Notes: generated from the sequence alone by a model not told the origin. Counted from the first letter of the stretch, positions 1 to 8,474 are shown. The stretch: 64,000 nt of DNA from DSVZ01 sp037439785 (GCA_037439785.1 JBBIVJ010000019.1:20058-84057); one strand, 5' to 3'. Numbers and translations are program-made.

Positions 1-275
1 TGTGCCCCGGCGTGGCCGTCCACGCCGAGATCATCTCCGGCTTCAGCATCGAGTTTCCCTATCTCGACCCCGCTTTCTGGGAGGTCTGGCCCAAGGCCCG
101 CGGCGCGGACTTCGCCCGTTTCCTGGCCCTGGCCAAGAAGGGGCGGCCGGTGCCGCCGTTCCGGCCGCCCGAGGGCGTGGACCGGCAGCAGGCCGAGCGC
201 GAGTACCAAAAGGCCGAACTGGAACGCAGCCTCGCCTGGTGCCGCGAAGTGGCCGGCCTGGGACTCAAGTCCTGA
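1..275 (+). CDS. C-terminal end of a gene cut by the window start; possibly a sugar phosphate isomerase/epimerase-like protein
   Basis: An open frame runs in from the window edge and stops at 273-275, giving about 90 residues. The visible part is hydrophilic and has helix-forming stretches, with HAEIISGFSIEFPYLDPAFW near its start and an Ala/Glu/Arg-rich end. The opening of the visible part looks like the last strand and helix of a TIM-barrel isomerase/epimerase, but that rests on memory of the family and no catalytic residue is in view. A GTG at 12 could be read as a start, but the frame is open to the edge, so truncation is more likely. The next gene starts 5 bases after the stop, so the two are probably co-transcribed. 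Confidence 0.5.
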   Translation, partial: CPGVAVHAEIISGFSIEFPYLDPAFWEVWPKARGADFARFLALAKKGRPVPPFRPPEGVDRQQAEREYQKAELERSLAWCREVAGLGLKS

Positions 276-280
276 CCCGT

Positions 281-1309
281 GTGACCCGCCCGGCGCAGGA
301 CCCGGAGGTGGACGCCGCCGCCGAATGGCGGGCGCGTCTGGCGGGGGACGGTTACCTGCGCGACCCCGCCGCCCGCCTCACGCCGCTGGTTGGCGGGGTG
401 TCAAGCGACATCTGGCTGGTCGAGGACGGCCCGCACCGTTTTGTGGTCAAGCGCGCCCGGCCCCGACTGCGGGTGCGGGATGAATGGCGGGCGGACGTCG
501 GCCGCAACACCATTGAGCACCGGTTTTTCGAGCGGGTCGGCGCCTGGCTGCCGGGAGCTGTGCCGCGCGTCCTGTTCTCCCGGCCCGAGGCGGGCTACTT
601 CGGCATGGAGTACCTGGGGGAGGGGTTTGCCCTGTGGAAAAGCCAGTTGCTGGCGGGCGATTTTTCCCCGGCCACGGCCGTCGCCGCGGGCCGCTTGCTG
701 GGCACCGTGCACGCCCGTTCAGCCGGGGACGCCGCGCTGGCCCGGGACTTCGACACCACGGCGAACTTCCACCAGCTCCGCACCGAGCCCTACCTGCTGA
801 CCACCGGCGCGCGGCACCCGGCGTGGCGGGCGCAATTCGAGGCCGAGGCCCGCCGGCTGGAGGCCACGCGTGAGGCGCTGGTGCATGGGGATTTCAGCCC
901 CAAAAACCTGCTGGTGGGGGCGGACGGCCGCCTGGTGCTCCTCGATGCCGAGGTGGCCTGGTACGGCGACCCCGCCTTCGACGTGGCTTTCCTGCTGAAC
1001 CATCTGTTCCTGAAACGGCTCTACCACGCGCCGCGCGGCGAACCCCTCCGGCAGTTGATCACGGCCTTCCGGGCGTCCTACCGCGCGGCACGGGGCGGCG
1101 AGCCGGAAGGCTTCGAAGCCCGGATCGCCCGCCTGCTGCCGCTGCTGCTGCTGGCGCGCGTGGATGGCAAGTCGCCGGTGGAATACCTCGTGCCGGCCCG
1201 GGCCGAAGTGGTGCGCGCATTTGTCGCGGCGGTGCTCTCCGCGCCGCCCGCCACGGTCGAGGCGCTGGCCGGGGAGTGGTTTGCCCTCACCGCTCGGGTG
1301 GGAGGCTGA
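281..1309 (+). CDS. Phosphotransferase (APH/choline kinase-like fold)
   Basis: This is a 342-residue protein of the aminoglycoside phosphotransferase/choline kinase-like superfamily, which moves phosphate from ATP to a small molecule. The N-lobe has a glycine-containing loop (LVGGVSSDIWLV) followed by the putative ATP lysine in FVVKRA. The C-lobe has the Brenner catalytic motif HGDFSPKNLLV, and LLDAEVAWYGDPAFD supplies the metal-binding Asp, with DAE where DFE or DWE is more usual. GTG at 281 is chosen because it follows the upstream stop by 5 bases and puts the kinase fold right at the N-terminus; the frame stays open further upstream. The substrate cannot be read from the sequence. An antibiotic-resistance role is not implied, since most chromosomal members act on metabolites. 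Confidence 0.82.
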   Translation: MTRPAQDPEVDAAAEWRARLAGDGYLRDPAARLTPLVGGVSSDIWLVEDGPHRFVVKRARPRLRVRDEWRADVGRNTIEHRFFERVGAWLPGAVPRVLFSRPEAGYFGMEYLGEGFALWKSQLLAGDFSPATAVAAGRLLGTVHARSAGDAALARDFDTTANFHQLRTEPYLLTTGARHPAWRAQFEAEARRLEATREALVHGDFSPKNLLVGADGRLVLLDAEVAWYGDPAFDVAFLLNHLFLKRLYHAPRGEPLRQLITAFRASYRAARGGEPEGFEARIARLLPLLLLARVDGKSPVEYLVPARAEVVRAFVAAVLSAPPATVEALAGEWFALTARVGG

Positions 1310-1351
1310 AAGCGCCGGCCGCGCGGGCCGGGCGAGAGGCGCCGCGCCGCG

Positions 1352-2527
1352 TCAATGGAACAACCGTGGGGCAAACTCGGTCAGGTAGGCCCGCCAGTTG
1401 TCCCAGGTGTGCCCGCCGGCGGTCTCCTTGTACTCGACGGGAAAGCCGTGCTTGCGGAACAGCTCGACCGTCGCCCGCGAGGTTTGCACCAGGAAGTCGT
1501 CCCGGCCGGTGGCAAACCAGAACAGCTTGAGCCCCTGGCGCAGCGCGGCGTTTTCCAGCACCGCCCGGTGCCGTTCCTCGAATCGCGGTCCCTGGGGGTT
1601 GCCCCCGCCCGGACCGCCAGTGATGCCGAAGATGCCCGAGCTGAATACCCCCAGATAGCCGAAGCGCTCCAGGTGCGGGATGCCGATGTTCAACGTGTGC
1701 GCCCCGCCCATCGAAAGGCCGGCCAGGGCGCGATGGGCCCGGTCGGTGTGCACCCGGTAACGCTTCTCGATCTGCGGCATGATGTCGGCCACAAACTCCC
1801 GCTCGAACTCGTCGTTGAACCCCTGACCGAACCGGAACGGCCCGGTGTGCCCGTGCGGCATGACCACCACCATGGGCACCGCCTTGCCGGCCGCGATGAG
1901 GTTGTCGAGGATGAATCCCGCGCGGCCGACCGTGCTCCAGGAGGCGTCCGAATCAAAGGCCCCGTGTAACAGGTAAAAGACCGGGTACCGCTCGGCGCGG
2001 GTTTCGTACCCTGGCGGTGTGTACACGTGCAGCCGCCGGAACCGGTTCAGGGTCGAGGACCAGTAGGTCACCACCGAGACCGCGCCGTGCGGCACGTCGC
2101 GCGTGTCCAGCCACTCGGCCCCCGGCACCACCACCAGGCTCCAGGTGTTTTCGTTCGATTCACTGGTGGCGGGGTTGCGCGGGTCCACCACCGTCAGCCC
2201 GTCCACGTTGAAGGCGTACCGGTAGGCGCCCGGCTCCAACGGCCCCACCGTGATCGTCCACACCCCGTTTTCTCCCTTGCTCAAGGGCGTGGTCTGGCGG
2301 AAACCCGTGCCGGGAATGTCTCCACTGCCGCCCAGCAGCACCTGCTCAGCTTTCGGCGCGTACAGCCGGAAGGTCACCTTCCGGTCCGGCCCCACCTCGG
2401 GCGAGACCACCCGCGGCGGCTGGGAACCGCCCGGCGCGGCCGGCTGGGCAAACAAGGGCGGAAGGACACACAGCATGGCCGTCCAGACAAGAACGGCCCC
2501 GGACAGGCGGAACGGGCTTGGCTTCAT
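1352..2527 (-). CDS. Secreted esterase, enterochelin esterase-like, with N-terminal CBM48/E-set domain
   Basis: This is a 391-residue protein with a signal peptide (hydrophobic residues 10-27, cleavage probably after LFAQ). Residues about 38-135 form an immunoglobulin-like E-set/CBM48 module (TFRLYAPKAEQVLLGG and GAYRYAFNVDG). The rest is an alpha/beta-hydrolase of the esterase D type. The nucleophile is Ser272 in GLSMGG; the acid is probably the Asp in ATGRDD and the base the His in AGGHTWDNW. This layout is common in feruloyl/acetyl-xylan esterases and enterochelin esterase-like proteins, so an ester on plant or algal polysaccharide is a reasonable guess. The ATG at 2527 is preferred over in-frame starts 9 and 45 bases upstream because it opens a canonical signal peptide. 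It is transcribed towards the phosphotransferase gene. Confidence 0.88.
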   Translation of the reverse strand: MKPSPFRLSGAVLVWTAMLCVLPPLFAQPAAPGGSQPPRVVSPEVGPDRKVTFRLYAPKAEQVLLGGSGDIPGTGFRQTTPLSKGENGVWTITVGPLEPGAYRYAFNVDGLTVVDPRNPATSESNENTWSLVVVPGAEWLDTRDVPHGAVSVVTYWSSTLNRFRRLHVYTPPGYETRAERYPVFYLLHGAFDSDASWSTVGRAGFILDNLIAAGKAVPMVVVMPHGHTGPFRFGQGFNDEFEREFVADIMPQIEKRYRVHTDRAHRALAGLSMGGAHTLNIGIPHLERFGYLGVFSSGIFGITGGPGGGNPQGPRFEERHRAVLENAALRQGLKLFWFATGRDDFLVQTSRATVELFRKHGFPVEYKETAGGHTWDNWRAYLTEFAPRLFH

Positions 2528-2746
2528 GTGACGCATGGTTACTTGGTTCGCGAGCCTAGTCCCCCCCGACAAATTGTCTCGGATAAAATTGCGCTGTTAC
2601 GGAAAACCATGCCCGCCCGCCACGCCGGAGGAGGGGACGAGGTGATCGTGCTGACAGGCTGGCGGCAGGCCGCTTTGCACTTGCGGGCGGCGGTGCGCCG
2701 CGCATGATACGGTCCGTGGCCGCACCCAGCGGCCGCAAACGGGGTT

Positions 2747-2822
2747 GGGGTCGTAGCTCAGTTGGTAGAGCGTCTCGTTCGCAATGAGAAGGTCAGGGGT
2801 TCGACTCCCCTCGGCTCCACCA
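2747..2822 (+). tRNA. tRNA-Ala (anticodon CGC), CCA encoded
   Basis: This is a full 76-base cloverleaf including the encoded CCA at 2820-2822. The acceptor arms at 2747-2753 and 2812-2818 pair with two G-U wobbles. The D arm is GCTC/GAGC, the anticodon stem is TCTCG/TGAGA with loop TTCGCAA, and the T arm is AGGGG/CCCCT around GTTCGAC. Anticodon CGC reads GCG, a codon expected to be frequent at this GC content. Confidence 0.95.
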
Positions 2823-2965
2823 CCCCCGCCGTTCCCCTGTCAACACCAGCTCCCCCAACTCGCCGCGGATGGTTTAGGTCCCTGCCGCCGCGGGATTGAC
2901 TGTCTGCGCGCGGAGGGGTTTGCGTCATCGAAATCCTCGCCCGCTTACCCCGGCGAGCCTGCGCC

Positions 2966-4486
2966 TCAATTCCGGGCCGGGCCGGCAGTCTGGGGGAGCG
3001 AAAGATCCCCGGGGCGCAGCCTCCGCGGGATGGGATGCGCCTCCCGGCCGGGCAGGGGATCGTCCTGGGCCGGCGCCGCCACTTCCAGTTGCCAGTCTTC
3101 TCCGCGGCAAGTGTACCCCAGCGGGGTGTCGGGCCGGAACGGGTCCGGCGGCACCGCGTCCAGCCAGCCCGGCACCAGCTCGTCCAGGCGGTCGGGCCAG
3201 CGGCCGTGGTGCTCGCGGTAGGCCCGCAAGGCGACCATCACCCGGCAGGCGTCCAGCGCCCACTGCCACTCCTGCCAGAGCCGCAGGACCGGTTGCGGTG
3301 GCGGCAACACGCGCGGCAGGCGCCAGACCGCCGGCCGGTCCAGCCATCGTTGCCAAAACGTCCGTCCATCGCCGGGACCGGCCAGCCAGGGGGGCGGCGG
3401 CCACTCCGTGGGCAGGGTGCGTCGGCGCAACGCCTCGAGGGTGCGGCTCAGGCTGGCCGCCTCGAGGCGATCAAAGTCGGCCTGTCGGGCCAGGCGGGCC
3501 TGCATCCAGGCCGCCAGTTCGCCCAGGGGACGCAACAGATGCAGCGCGCCGTGATAGTTGGGGGGGTGGCGCAGCCGGCTGCCGTTGAGCCGCTCCCCGA
3601 CCTCGGCCACCATGCTGACCAGGTCGCGATGGATCAACATGCCGGCCACATGCGCCGCCCGGCTCACCTTCGCCCAGGGTGGCCGGCGCACCTCGTCCAT
3701 CAAAGGCCGGGCATGTCGGAGCTGCCGGGCGTAGAGCACATCCGGACCGTCCGCGCGGCGTCGGACGATTTCCAGGGCGTCCCGCACCTGCCGGAGCTGC
3801 CCCGCCTCGAGGCCCGGGCCGTGCAGGGCCAGGGCGCCAAACGGCCGGACCAGCCGGTCGTGAACTTCGCCCAGGCCGCGCTCGTCGAGGAAATCCGTCA
3901 GCTCGGCGGTGTTCCACAACGCGGCCAGCAGTTGCCACGCCTCGGCCAGGCGCCGCAGGGCGGTGAACGCGTCACCCGCACCCGCCGCCCGCTCCGCCCC
4001 GGGCAGGACGCCGAACCAGACCACGCGGCGCAGCTCCAGCCGATCCCACGTGTTCAGCGTTGCCAGCGGCCGCCAGTCCGGTGTCGCGAGTGCCTCGTGC
4101 AGGACCGCATCGAATCGGGCATCCAGGTCAGGGGGCTCGACGAAATTGTTCCCGCGGGAGAAGCGACCGCCCCGGTTCCCCCCTCGCGGGGCCGTCCCTG
4201 CGGCCGCGGCCTGGGGGAGTCGGGCGGCTTCCCGCTTGTGGGCCAGGAGGACGTGCCAGAAGTTGGAGCCCGAGACCTCGGCGGGTGCATACAACTTGGC
4301 TGCCGTTGGTCCGGTCCCGGGCACCGGCTCCGGCAGGGGGCTCCAGCCGAACCGCCAGCCAGACCCGAGCCCCAGGCCAAGCGCCGCCAGCCCCAACACC
4401 GCGGCGCTCCACCTGCGCCTCCCCGGCCGGGGATCGGCCGCGGGGGCGCCCGCCGGGAGGGCATCTCGGATTTGGATGCGCGCCAC
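2966..4486 (-). CDS. Hypothetical membrane-anchored protein with helical body and secretin/pseudopilin-like tail motif
   Basis: This is a 506-residue protein read from a GTG start. A cationic N-terminus is followed by one membrane segment at about residues 28-45, so the body is probably periplasmic. The middle is rich in Arg, Leu and Ala and looks all-helical. Near the C-terminus comes ALRAYREHHGRWPDRLDELV followed by a DPF motif. This wording recurs at the C-termini of uncharacterised proteins from Planctomycetes and Verrucomicrobia, and resembles the way pseudopilin-like domains describe a short ordered tail. No enzyme motif is seen. The gene stands alone: tRNA-Ala lies downstream on the other strand, and 233 bases containing repeats separate it from the agmatine deiminase gene. 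Confidence 0.7.
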   Translation of the reverse strand: MARIQIRDALPAGAPAADPRPGRRRWSAAVLGLAALGLGLGSGWRFGWSPLPEPVPGTGPTAAKLYAPAEVSGSNFWHVLLAHKREAARLPQAAAAGTAPRGGNRGGRFSRGNNFVEPPDLDARFDAVLHEALATPDWRPLATLNTWDRLELRRVVWFGVLPGAERAAGAGDAFTALRRLAEAWQLLAALWNTAELTDFLDERGLGEVHDRLVRPFGALALHGPGLEAGQLRQVRDALEIVRRRADGPDVLYARQLRHARPLMDEVRRPPWAKVSRAAHVAGMLIHRDLVSMVAEVGERLNGSRLRHPPNYHGALHLLRPLGELAAWMQARLARQADFDRLEAASLSRTLEALRRRTLPTEWPPPPWLAGPGDGRTFWQRWLDRPAVWRLPRVLPPPQPVLRLWQEWQWALDACRVMVALRAYREHHGRWPDRLDELVPGWLDAVPPDPFRPDTPLGYTCRGEDWQLEVAAPAQDDPLPGREAHPIPRRLRPGDLSLPQTAGPARN

Positions 4487-4547
4487 GATGCGACCTTCGG
4501 GTTGAGGGACACCTTAACCTCCGCGGTCGGGAAAGTGGATTGAATTT

Positions 4548-4571
4548 GGAAAGCCGGAAGGCCGGAAGGGC
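4548..4571. repeat. Three tandem 8-base units
   Basis: Units GGAAAGCC, GGAAGGCC and GGAAGGGC follow one another without gaps. The array lies just outside the start of the hypothetical gene and 30-odd bases before a GTGA hairpin element. It belongs to the short tandem arrays found in several intergenic regions of this window. Confidence 0.7.
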
Positions 4572-4603
4572 TCGGACGCCGGCCCTGGACTCACCGCAGC
4601 GCG

Positions 4604-4660
4604 AGTAGCCGCCGGCGTGAGCCGGCGGAGGGCGGTTTACCGCGTGATCGCGGCGGCTCC
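4604..4660 (+). repeat. Two-hairpin interspersed repeat, copy 1
   Basis: The first hairpin has the perfect arms CCGCCGGC (4609-4616) and GCCGGCGG (4621-4628) around a GTGA loop at 4617-4620, which is a GNRA tetraloop as RNA. The second hairpin is CCGCG (4640-4644), TGAT, CGCGG (4649-4653). Related copies lie near 16519, 22858 and 43263. The gene-free interval 4487-4719 holds this element and the 8-base array; nothing coding is seen. Confidence 0.65.
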
Positions 4661-4719
4661 CGGGGCCCGAGGATCGCTTCTTGCGCCTCGCTCCTTGCCC
4701 CGGCCAGCCGTTTTCCCCT

Positions 4720-5805
4720 TCAGGCCGGTTCCTGCTGGGTCAGGCAGTGCAGCGCTCCCAGGCCCAGTACCAGGTCCACGGCGTGGATGCCGATGACCAG
4801 GCGGTCGCGGAACAGTTCGCCCAGCAGGCCCAGGGCCTCACGGTCGCGTGGATCGTTGAAGGTGGGGACCAGCACGGCGTGGTTGGCAATGTAGAAGTTG
4901 GCGTAGCTGGCCGGCAACCGCTGGCCGTCGAAGAATAGTGGCGCGGGCATGGGCAGGGGGAGAATCTCGGGTTTCGAGCCGTCCTCCAGTCGCAGGTCGG
5001 CCACGCGCTCCCAGTTCTCCGCCAGCGAACGGTAGTTGACCTCGCGCCGGCGGGTCTCGCGCACCAGGACCAGGGTGCGCGGGTTCACGAACCGGGCCAC
5101 ATCGTCAATGTGCCCGTGGGTGTCGTCGCCGGCCGTACCGCGGGCCAGCCAGAAGACATGGCGGACGCCCAGGTAGCGGCGGAATGCGTCCTCGTAGTTT
5201 GCCCGGCCCAGGCCGGGGTTGCGCACCTGCACGCGCGGGTCGAGGTAACACTCCTCGGTGGTGAGCAGGGTGCCGCGGCCGTTGACCTCGATGCCGCCGC
5301 CTTCGAGCACGAAGTCGCGGCCGGCCACGCGGGCGTGGACCAGGGGGCGGCCCAGCCAGCGCGCGGCGAACTCCGGCACGCGTCGGTCAAGCTGCCAGTC
5401 GCGGTAGCGCGCCCAGCCGTTGAAGTGGAAATGGACGATGAGGGTGTCGCTGCGGCGGCCGAGGCGTCGCCGGACGAAGATCGGGCCGCAATCGCGGGTC
5501 CAGCCGCGGTTGGTGGGGTGGCGCAGGAAGTCCAGCTGCCGCAGATTCACCCCCGCGCGTTGCAGGTAGCGGCGGGCCTGACGCGCGGCGGCGGCGTCTC
5601 GGACCAGCAGGCGGACGCGTTCGCCCGGGGTGAGGTGGCGCACGATTTCACCGTACACCCAGCGGATGGTGTCCAGCTTGCCGGGCCAGTCACTGGCCCG
5701 ATGCGGCCAGGCCAGCCAGGTGGCTGCGTGGGGTTCCCATTCAGCGGGCAGGGCATAACCGAGGTAGGCAGGGGTGGGTTCGTCCGCGGGGGAAGCGGCA
5801 GCCAT
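4720..5805 (-). CDS. aguA: Agmatine deiminase
   Basis: This is a 361-residue enzyme of the Porphyromonas-type peptidylarginine deiminase fold. Such enzymes hydrolyse agmatine to N-carbamoylputrescine and ammonia in the arginine-decarboxylase route to putrescine. It carries the family opening EWEPHAATWLAWPH, the RDCGPIFV block, the EGGGIEVNG block with a guanidinium-binding acid, DDTHGHIDDVARFV with the catalytic His, and the C-terminal nucleophile Cys in GALHCLTQQ about eight residues before the end. The ATG at 5805 is chosen since the family begins just before the TWLAWPH block; an in-frame ATG 123 bases upstream would add a low-complexity, Arg-rich lead. No arginine decarboxylase or carbamoylputrescine amidase is nearby, so the pathway must be completed elsewhere. 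Confidence 0.92.
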   Translation of the reverse strand: MAAASPADEPTPAYLGYALPAEWEPHAATWLAWPHRASDWPGKLDTIRWVYGEIVRHLTPGERVRLLVRDAAAARQARRYLQRAGVNLRQLDFLRHPTNRGWTRDCGPIFVRRRLGRRSDTLIVHFHFNGWARYRDWQLDRRVPEFAARWLGRPLVHARVAGRDFVLEGGGIEVNGRGTLLTTEECYLDPRVQVRNPGLGRANYEDAFRRYLGVRHVFWLARGTAGDDTHGHIDDVARFVNPRTLVLVRETRRREVNYRSLAENWERVADLRLEDGSKPEILPLPMPAPLFFDGQRLPASYANFYIANHAVLVPTFNDPRDREALGLLGELFRDRLVIGIHAVDLVLGLGALHCLTQQEPA

Positions 5806-5920
5806 AGTGCGCGCCGAGGGTAGCGGGGCGGCGGGACTTGTCCACGCCGCGTGCACGGCGACGGGGCCGCCTAAGCGATTGCCTCGGTGCCGGGGCTCTG
5901 GCAGCCTGCGCTCCACGCTT

Positions 5921-6583
5921 ATGTCCAACGCCCCCTCCGGAAAAGGCCGCGGCTGCTTCTTCTACGGTTGCCTCACCCTGGTCATCCTGCTGGTGGTGGG
6001 CAGCTTGGGCCTGTACTTCGGCACCCGTTACCTGATCCAGCGCTGGGTGGTCCAGTACACCTCGCCTACCCCCATGACCCTGCCGCGGGTCGAGGGCACG
6101 CCCGAGGCAATCAGCGCGGTGCAGGACCGGTTCAAGGCGTTTGCCGAGGCGCTGAAAGCCGGGCGCCCTGTCGAGCCGCTTTCGCTCTCGGAGCGGGAGC
6201 TGAACCTGCTGATCAACCATGCCCCTCAGGCGCGGGACCTCAAGGACCACCTGCACGTGGCCATTGTGGACAACAAGCTGCGCGGCACCTTGAGCCTGCC
6301 GTTGGACAACTTGGGTTTCCGCTCCCTTAAGGGGCGCTACCTCAACGGCGTGGCCGAGATCAAACCGACGCTCGAAAACGGCGTGCTGCTGGTCACCCTG
6401 GAGACGTTCGAGGTCGCCGGCCGCCGCCTGCCCGAACAGGCGATGGCTGCCCTCCGCACCCAGAATCTGGCCAAGGACCTGTACAAGGAAACCGCGACCG
6501 TCGAGCTGCTCAAAAAACTCGAGTCGGTGGTGGTGGCCGACGGCCGGCTGCTGGTTCGCCCGCGCACAACCGGCGGACCATGA
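5921..6583 (+). CDS. Hypothetical single-pass membrane protein
   Basis: This is a 220-residue protein. A short polar N-terminus rich in Gly and Lys, with two Cys (CFFYGC), leads into one membrane helix at about residues 18-38 (LTLVILLVVGSLGLYFG). The remaining 180 residues are soluble, mixed alpha/beta and presumably periplasmic, with LSERELNLLINHAP and DNLGFRSLKGRYLNG as recognisable stretches. The family recurs in this phylum to my recollection, but no function is known to me. The ATG at 5921 sets the membrane anchor at the usual place. The gene is divergent from agmatine deiminase, with 115 bases between starts, and convergent with rpsT. Confidence 0.75.
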   Translation: MSNAPSGKGRGCFFYGCLTLVILLVVGSLGLYFGTRYLIQRWVVQYTSPTPMTLPRVEGTPEAISAVQDRFKAFAEALKAGRPVEPLSLSERELNLLINHAPQARDLKDHLHVAIVDNKLRGTLSLPLDNLGFRSLKGRYLNGVAEIKPTLENGVLLVTLETFEVAGRRLPEQAMAALRTQNLAKDLYKETATVELLKKLESVVVADGRLLVRPRTTGGP

Positions 6584-6637
6584 AGCAGTGCGGGGACCGC
6601 GTCGGGGGCCATCAGCGCCGCGACATGCCGGACTGCG

Positions 6638-6928
6638 TCAAGCCGCCGGGGCGGGGGCGGCCGGGGAGGAGACCCCCTTCAGCTTGCAGGAAAGTCGCGA
6701 CTTCTTGCGGTCGGCGGTGCGCCAATGGATCACGCCGGTCTTGGCCGCCTTGTCCAGGGCGGAAACCACCAGCCGCAGGGCCGTGGTGGCGGCCTCTTGT
6801 TGTCGGTCCGCCAGCGCCTGCAGGTAGCGCTTCTCCAGGGTCTTCAGGCGCGACTTGACGCTGTGATTGCGGGCGGCGCGCCGGGCGTTCACGCGGACCC
6901 GGCGGGCGGCGGATGCGGTTCTGGGCAT
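6638..6928 (-). CDS. rpsT: 30S ribosomal protein S20
   Basis: This 96-residue basic protein matches S20 in length and pattern. It has an Arg/Lys-rich start, the core SVKSRLKTLEKRYLQAL, a central helix, and the closing GVIHWRTADRKKSRL block, which corresponds to the family's conserved 'iHkNtAaRkkSRL' signature. S20 binds 16S rRNA at the bottom of the small subunit. An Ala/Pro-rich tail of about 12 residues extends past the usual end. No Shine-Dalgarno sequence is seen before the ATG at 6928. A TTGGGT/CACGAT pair upstream is a weak promoter candidate. Confidence 0.95.
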   Translation of the reverse strand: MPRTASAARRVRVNARRAARNHSVKSRLKTLEKRYLQALADRQQEAATTALRLVVSALDKAAKTGVIHWRTADRKKSRLSCKLKGVSSPAAPAPAA

Positions 6929-7062
6929 AGCGTTATCGTGTCAAAGGCCGGAGACGGTACCCAAGGCCGGGGCGCTGTCAACGGCGGGTTTGGGCGGCCA
7001 CCCGGCCTCCGCCTCCGCCGCTTTCCGGAAGCGCGGCATGGCTCCCGGGCCCGCCGTGCGGG

Positions 7063-7497
7063 TCAGATGGCATAACGATCCACGATCTCTTCGGGCAGGG
7101 GCACGGCCCGGCCGGTCTGCAGGTCCACCAGGGTGAAGTGACACCAGCCGTTGGCGGCCAGCTTGCCGTTGGCCTGCTTGAGGATTTCAAACTCGACGTG
7201 CACCCCGTCACGGAAGAACTCCTGAATCCACGTCCGCACGCGGAAACGTTCACCGAAGCGGAGCGGGCGTTTGTACTCGAAATGGGCCGTGCGGGTGTAC
7301 CACCCCAGTCCACGGGCGAGGAACACCTCCATGCCCATGCCGTAGCAGCGCTCCATCTGGTCGCACCGCGCCGCCAGCACGTAATCCAGGTAACGGCTGG
7401 CGTGGACGTGCTGCATCATGTCCAGGTCGTCCGGCCGCACCTGCAGTTCGGTTTCGAAGCGGCTGCGCCCCGGCTCGGGCAACGGCGCAGAATTCAT
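7063..7497 (-). CDS. Acyl-CoA thioesterase, 4HBT hotdog fold
   Basis: This 144-residue hotdog-fold protein belongs to the 4-hydroxybenzoyl-CoA thioesterase/YbgC group, which hydrolyses acyl-CoA or acyl-ACP thioesters. The N-terminal strand VRPDDLDMMQHVHASRYLDYV holds the catalytic Asp/His block, a variant of the common D-x-x-G-H-V-N-N. YKRPLRFGERFRVRTWI is the typical central strand pair. The start codon overlaps the stop of the upstream membrane coiled-coil gene in an ATGA, so the two are translationally coupled. The substrate is not readable. Confidence 0.85.
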   Translation of the reverse strand: MNSAPLPEPGRSRFETELQVRPDDLDMMQHVHASRYLDYVLAARCDQMERCYGMGMEVFLARGLGWYTRTAHFEYKRPLRFGERFRVRTWIQEFFRDGVHVEFEILKQANGKLAANGWCHFTLVDLQTGRAVPLPEEIVDRYAI

Positions 7498-8474
7498 GGC
7501 GCGGGCGGCGGGGCCGGTGCGGGGTTGCGCGGGTTCGGCGCGGAGGCGGCCGGCGGCGGAGTGGCGGGGGCGGGGGCGTCCAGGGAAATCAGGTCCGGCT
7601 GGCGGGGCTCGGTCTGGCCGGCTTGCGCCGCGGGAGGGAGGGTGGTGAAGGCCGCGGCCTCGGCGGATACCGGCGCGCCGGCGTCGGGGCCGGGCGCGAC
7701 CCGTACGACGATGCGGCGGAGCACTTGTCCCTGGTAGGTGTAGCCGGGGCCGATGGTCTCGGCGACCACCGGATGGGAGGGCAGGGGGGTGTTGGGTTCG
7801 AACAGGTCGTGGGCGGTGGGGTTGAAGGGCGTGCCGGCTTCGGCCACATGCGGGACCAGTCCCACGCGGCGGGCGGCGTCGCGGCAGGCGTTTTGAAAAG
7901 CGGCGATCTGTTCGATGAGCTGCGGCTTGCCCGAGCGCAGGGCGGCGCTGAACAGGGCGTGCACGTGGTCCAGCATCCTCACGGCGGCCTGGAGCCAGTC
8001 GCCCTCGGCGCGGCGCAGCTTGCTGACCTCGAGCTGGAGGTGCTGGCGTTCGGCCGCCTGGGCCTGCTCGAAGAATTTCTGGAAGCCGCGCGCCTCGGAG
8101 GTGATGCGTTCGCCGATTTCGCCGGCGGCCTGGAGGGTGCGCTGGGCCTGGTCCTCGGCGTGCTGCCACAGGCCCGCCACCCGCTCGATGCGTTGCACCA
8201 CTGCCTCGAGCTGCTGGATGCGGCTGGCGGCGTCGGCCAGGTCGGCCCGTTCTTCGCGGGCCATCTCCGCGCGGTGCCGGAGCACAAACGGCCACACCCC
8301 GAGGGCCGCGCCCAGCGCGGTGCAGGCGGCGGCGGCGGCCAGTTCGTAAAGCTGCATCGGCCGGTGCGCCTGGGTGTACACCAGCCAGGCGGCGGTCAGG
8401 AGGATGACGTCGCTGACCCAAAACGCGGCGTACGCGGCGAAGCTGGGGGTGGAGCGGGCGGCCGTTTCGCTCAT
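7494..8474 (-). CDS. Membrane coiled-coil protein with a GrpE-like C-terminal segment
   Basis: This is a 326-residue protein. Two membrane helices lie in the first 70 residues (about 15-33 and 45-65), followed by a long charged coiled coil at about residues 72-200 that is rich in Glu, Gln, Arg and Ala. The segment from about residue 215 to 262 (VGLVPHVAEAGTPFNPTAHD and then TYQGQVLRRIVVRVA) recalls the beta-wing end of the GrpE nucleotide-exchange factor, where a 'FDP..HEA' motif precedes 'VLRPA.V.V'. The tail is Pro/Ala-rich and probably disordered. A membrane-tethered GrpE-like protein is inferred from these motifs only. The ATG at 8474 is used because it directly precedes the first helix. 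Confidence 0.7.
   Translation of the reverse strand: MSETAARSTPSFAAYAAFWVSDVILLTAAWLVYTQAHRPMQLYELAAAAACTALGAALGVWPFVLRHRAEMAREERADLADAASRIQQLEAVVQRIERVAGLWQHAEDQAQRTLQAAGEIGERITSEARGFQKFFEQAQAAERQHLQLEVSKLRRAEGDWLQAAVRMLDHVHALFSAALRSGKPQLIEQIAAFQNACRDAARRVGLVPHVAEAGTPFNPTAHDLFEPNTPLPSHPVVAETIGPGYTYQGQVLRRIVVRVAPGPDAGAPVSAEAAAFTTLPPAAQAGQTEPRQPDLISLDAPAPATPPPAASAPNPRNPAPAPPPAP

Noticed and set aside
281..1309. Aminoglycoside resistance kinase.
   Set aside because: Only the general kinase fold is seen; no resistance-specific motif or mobile context is present.
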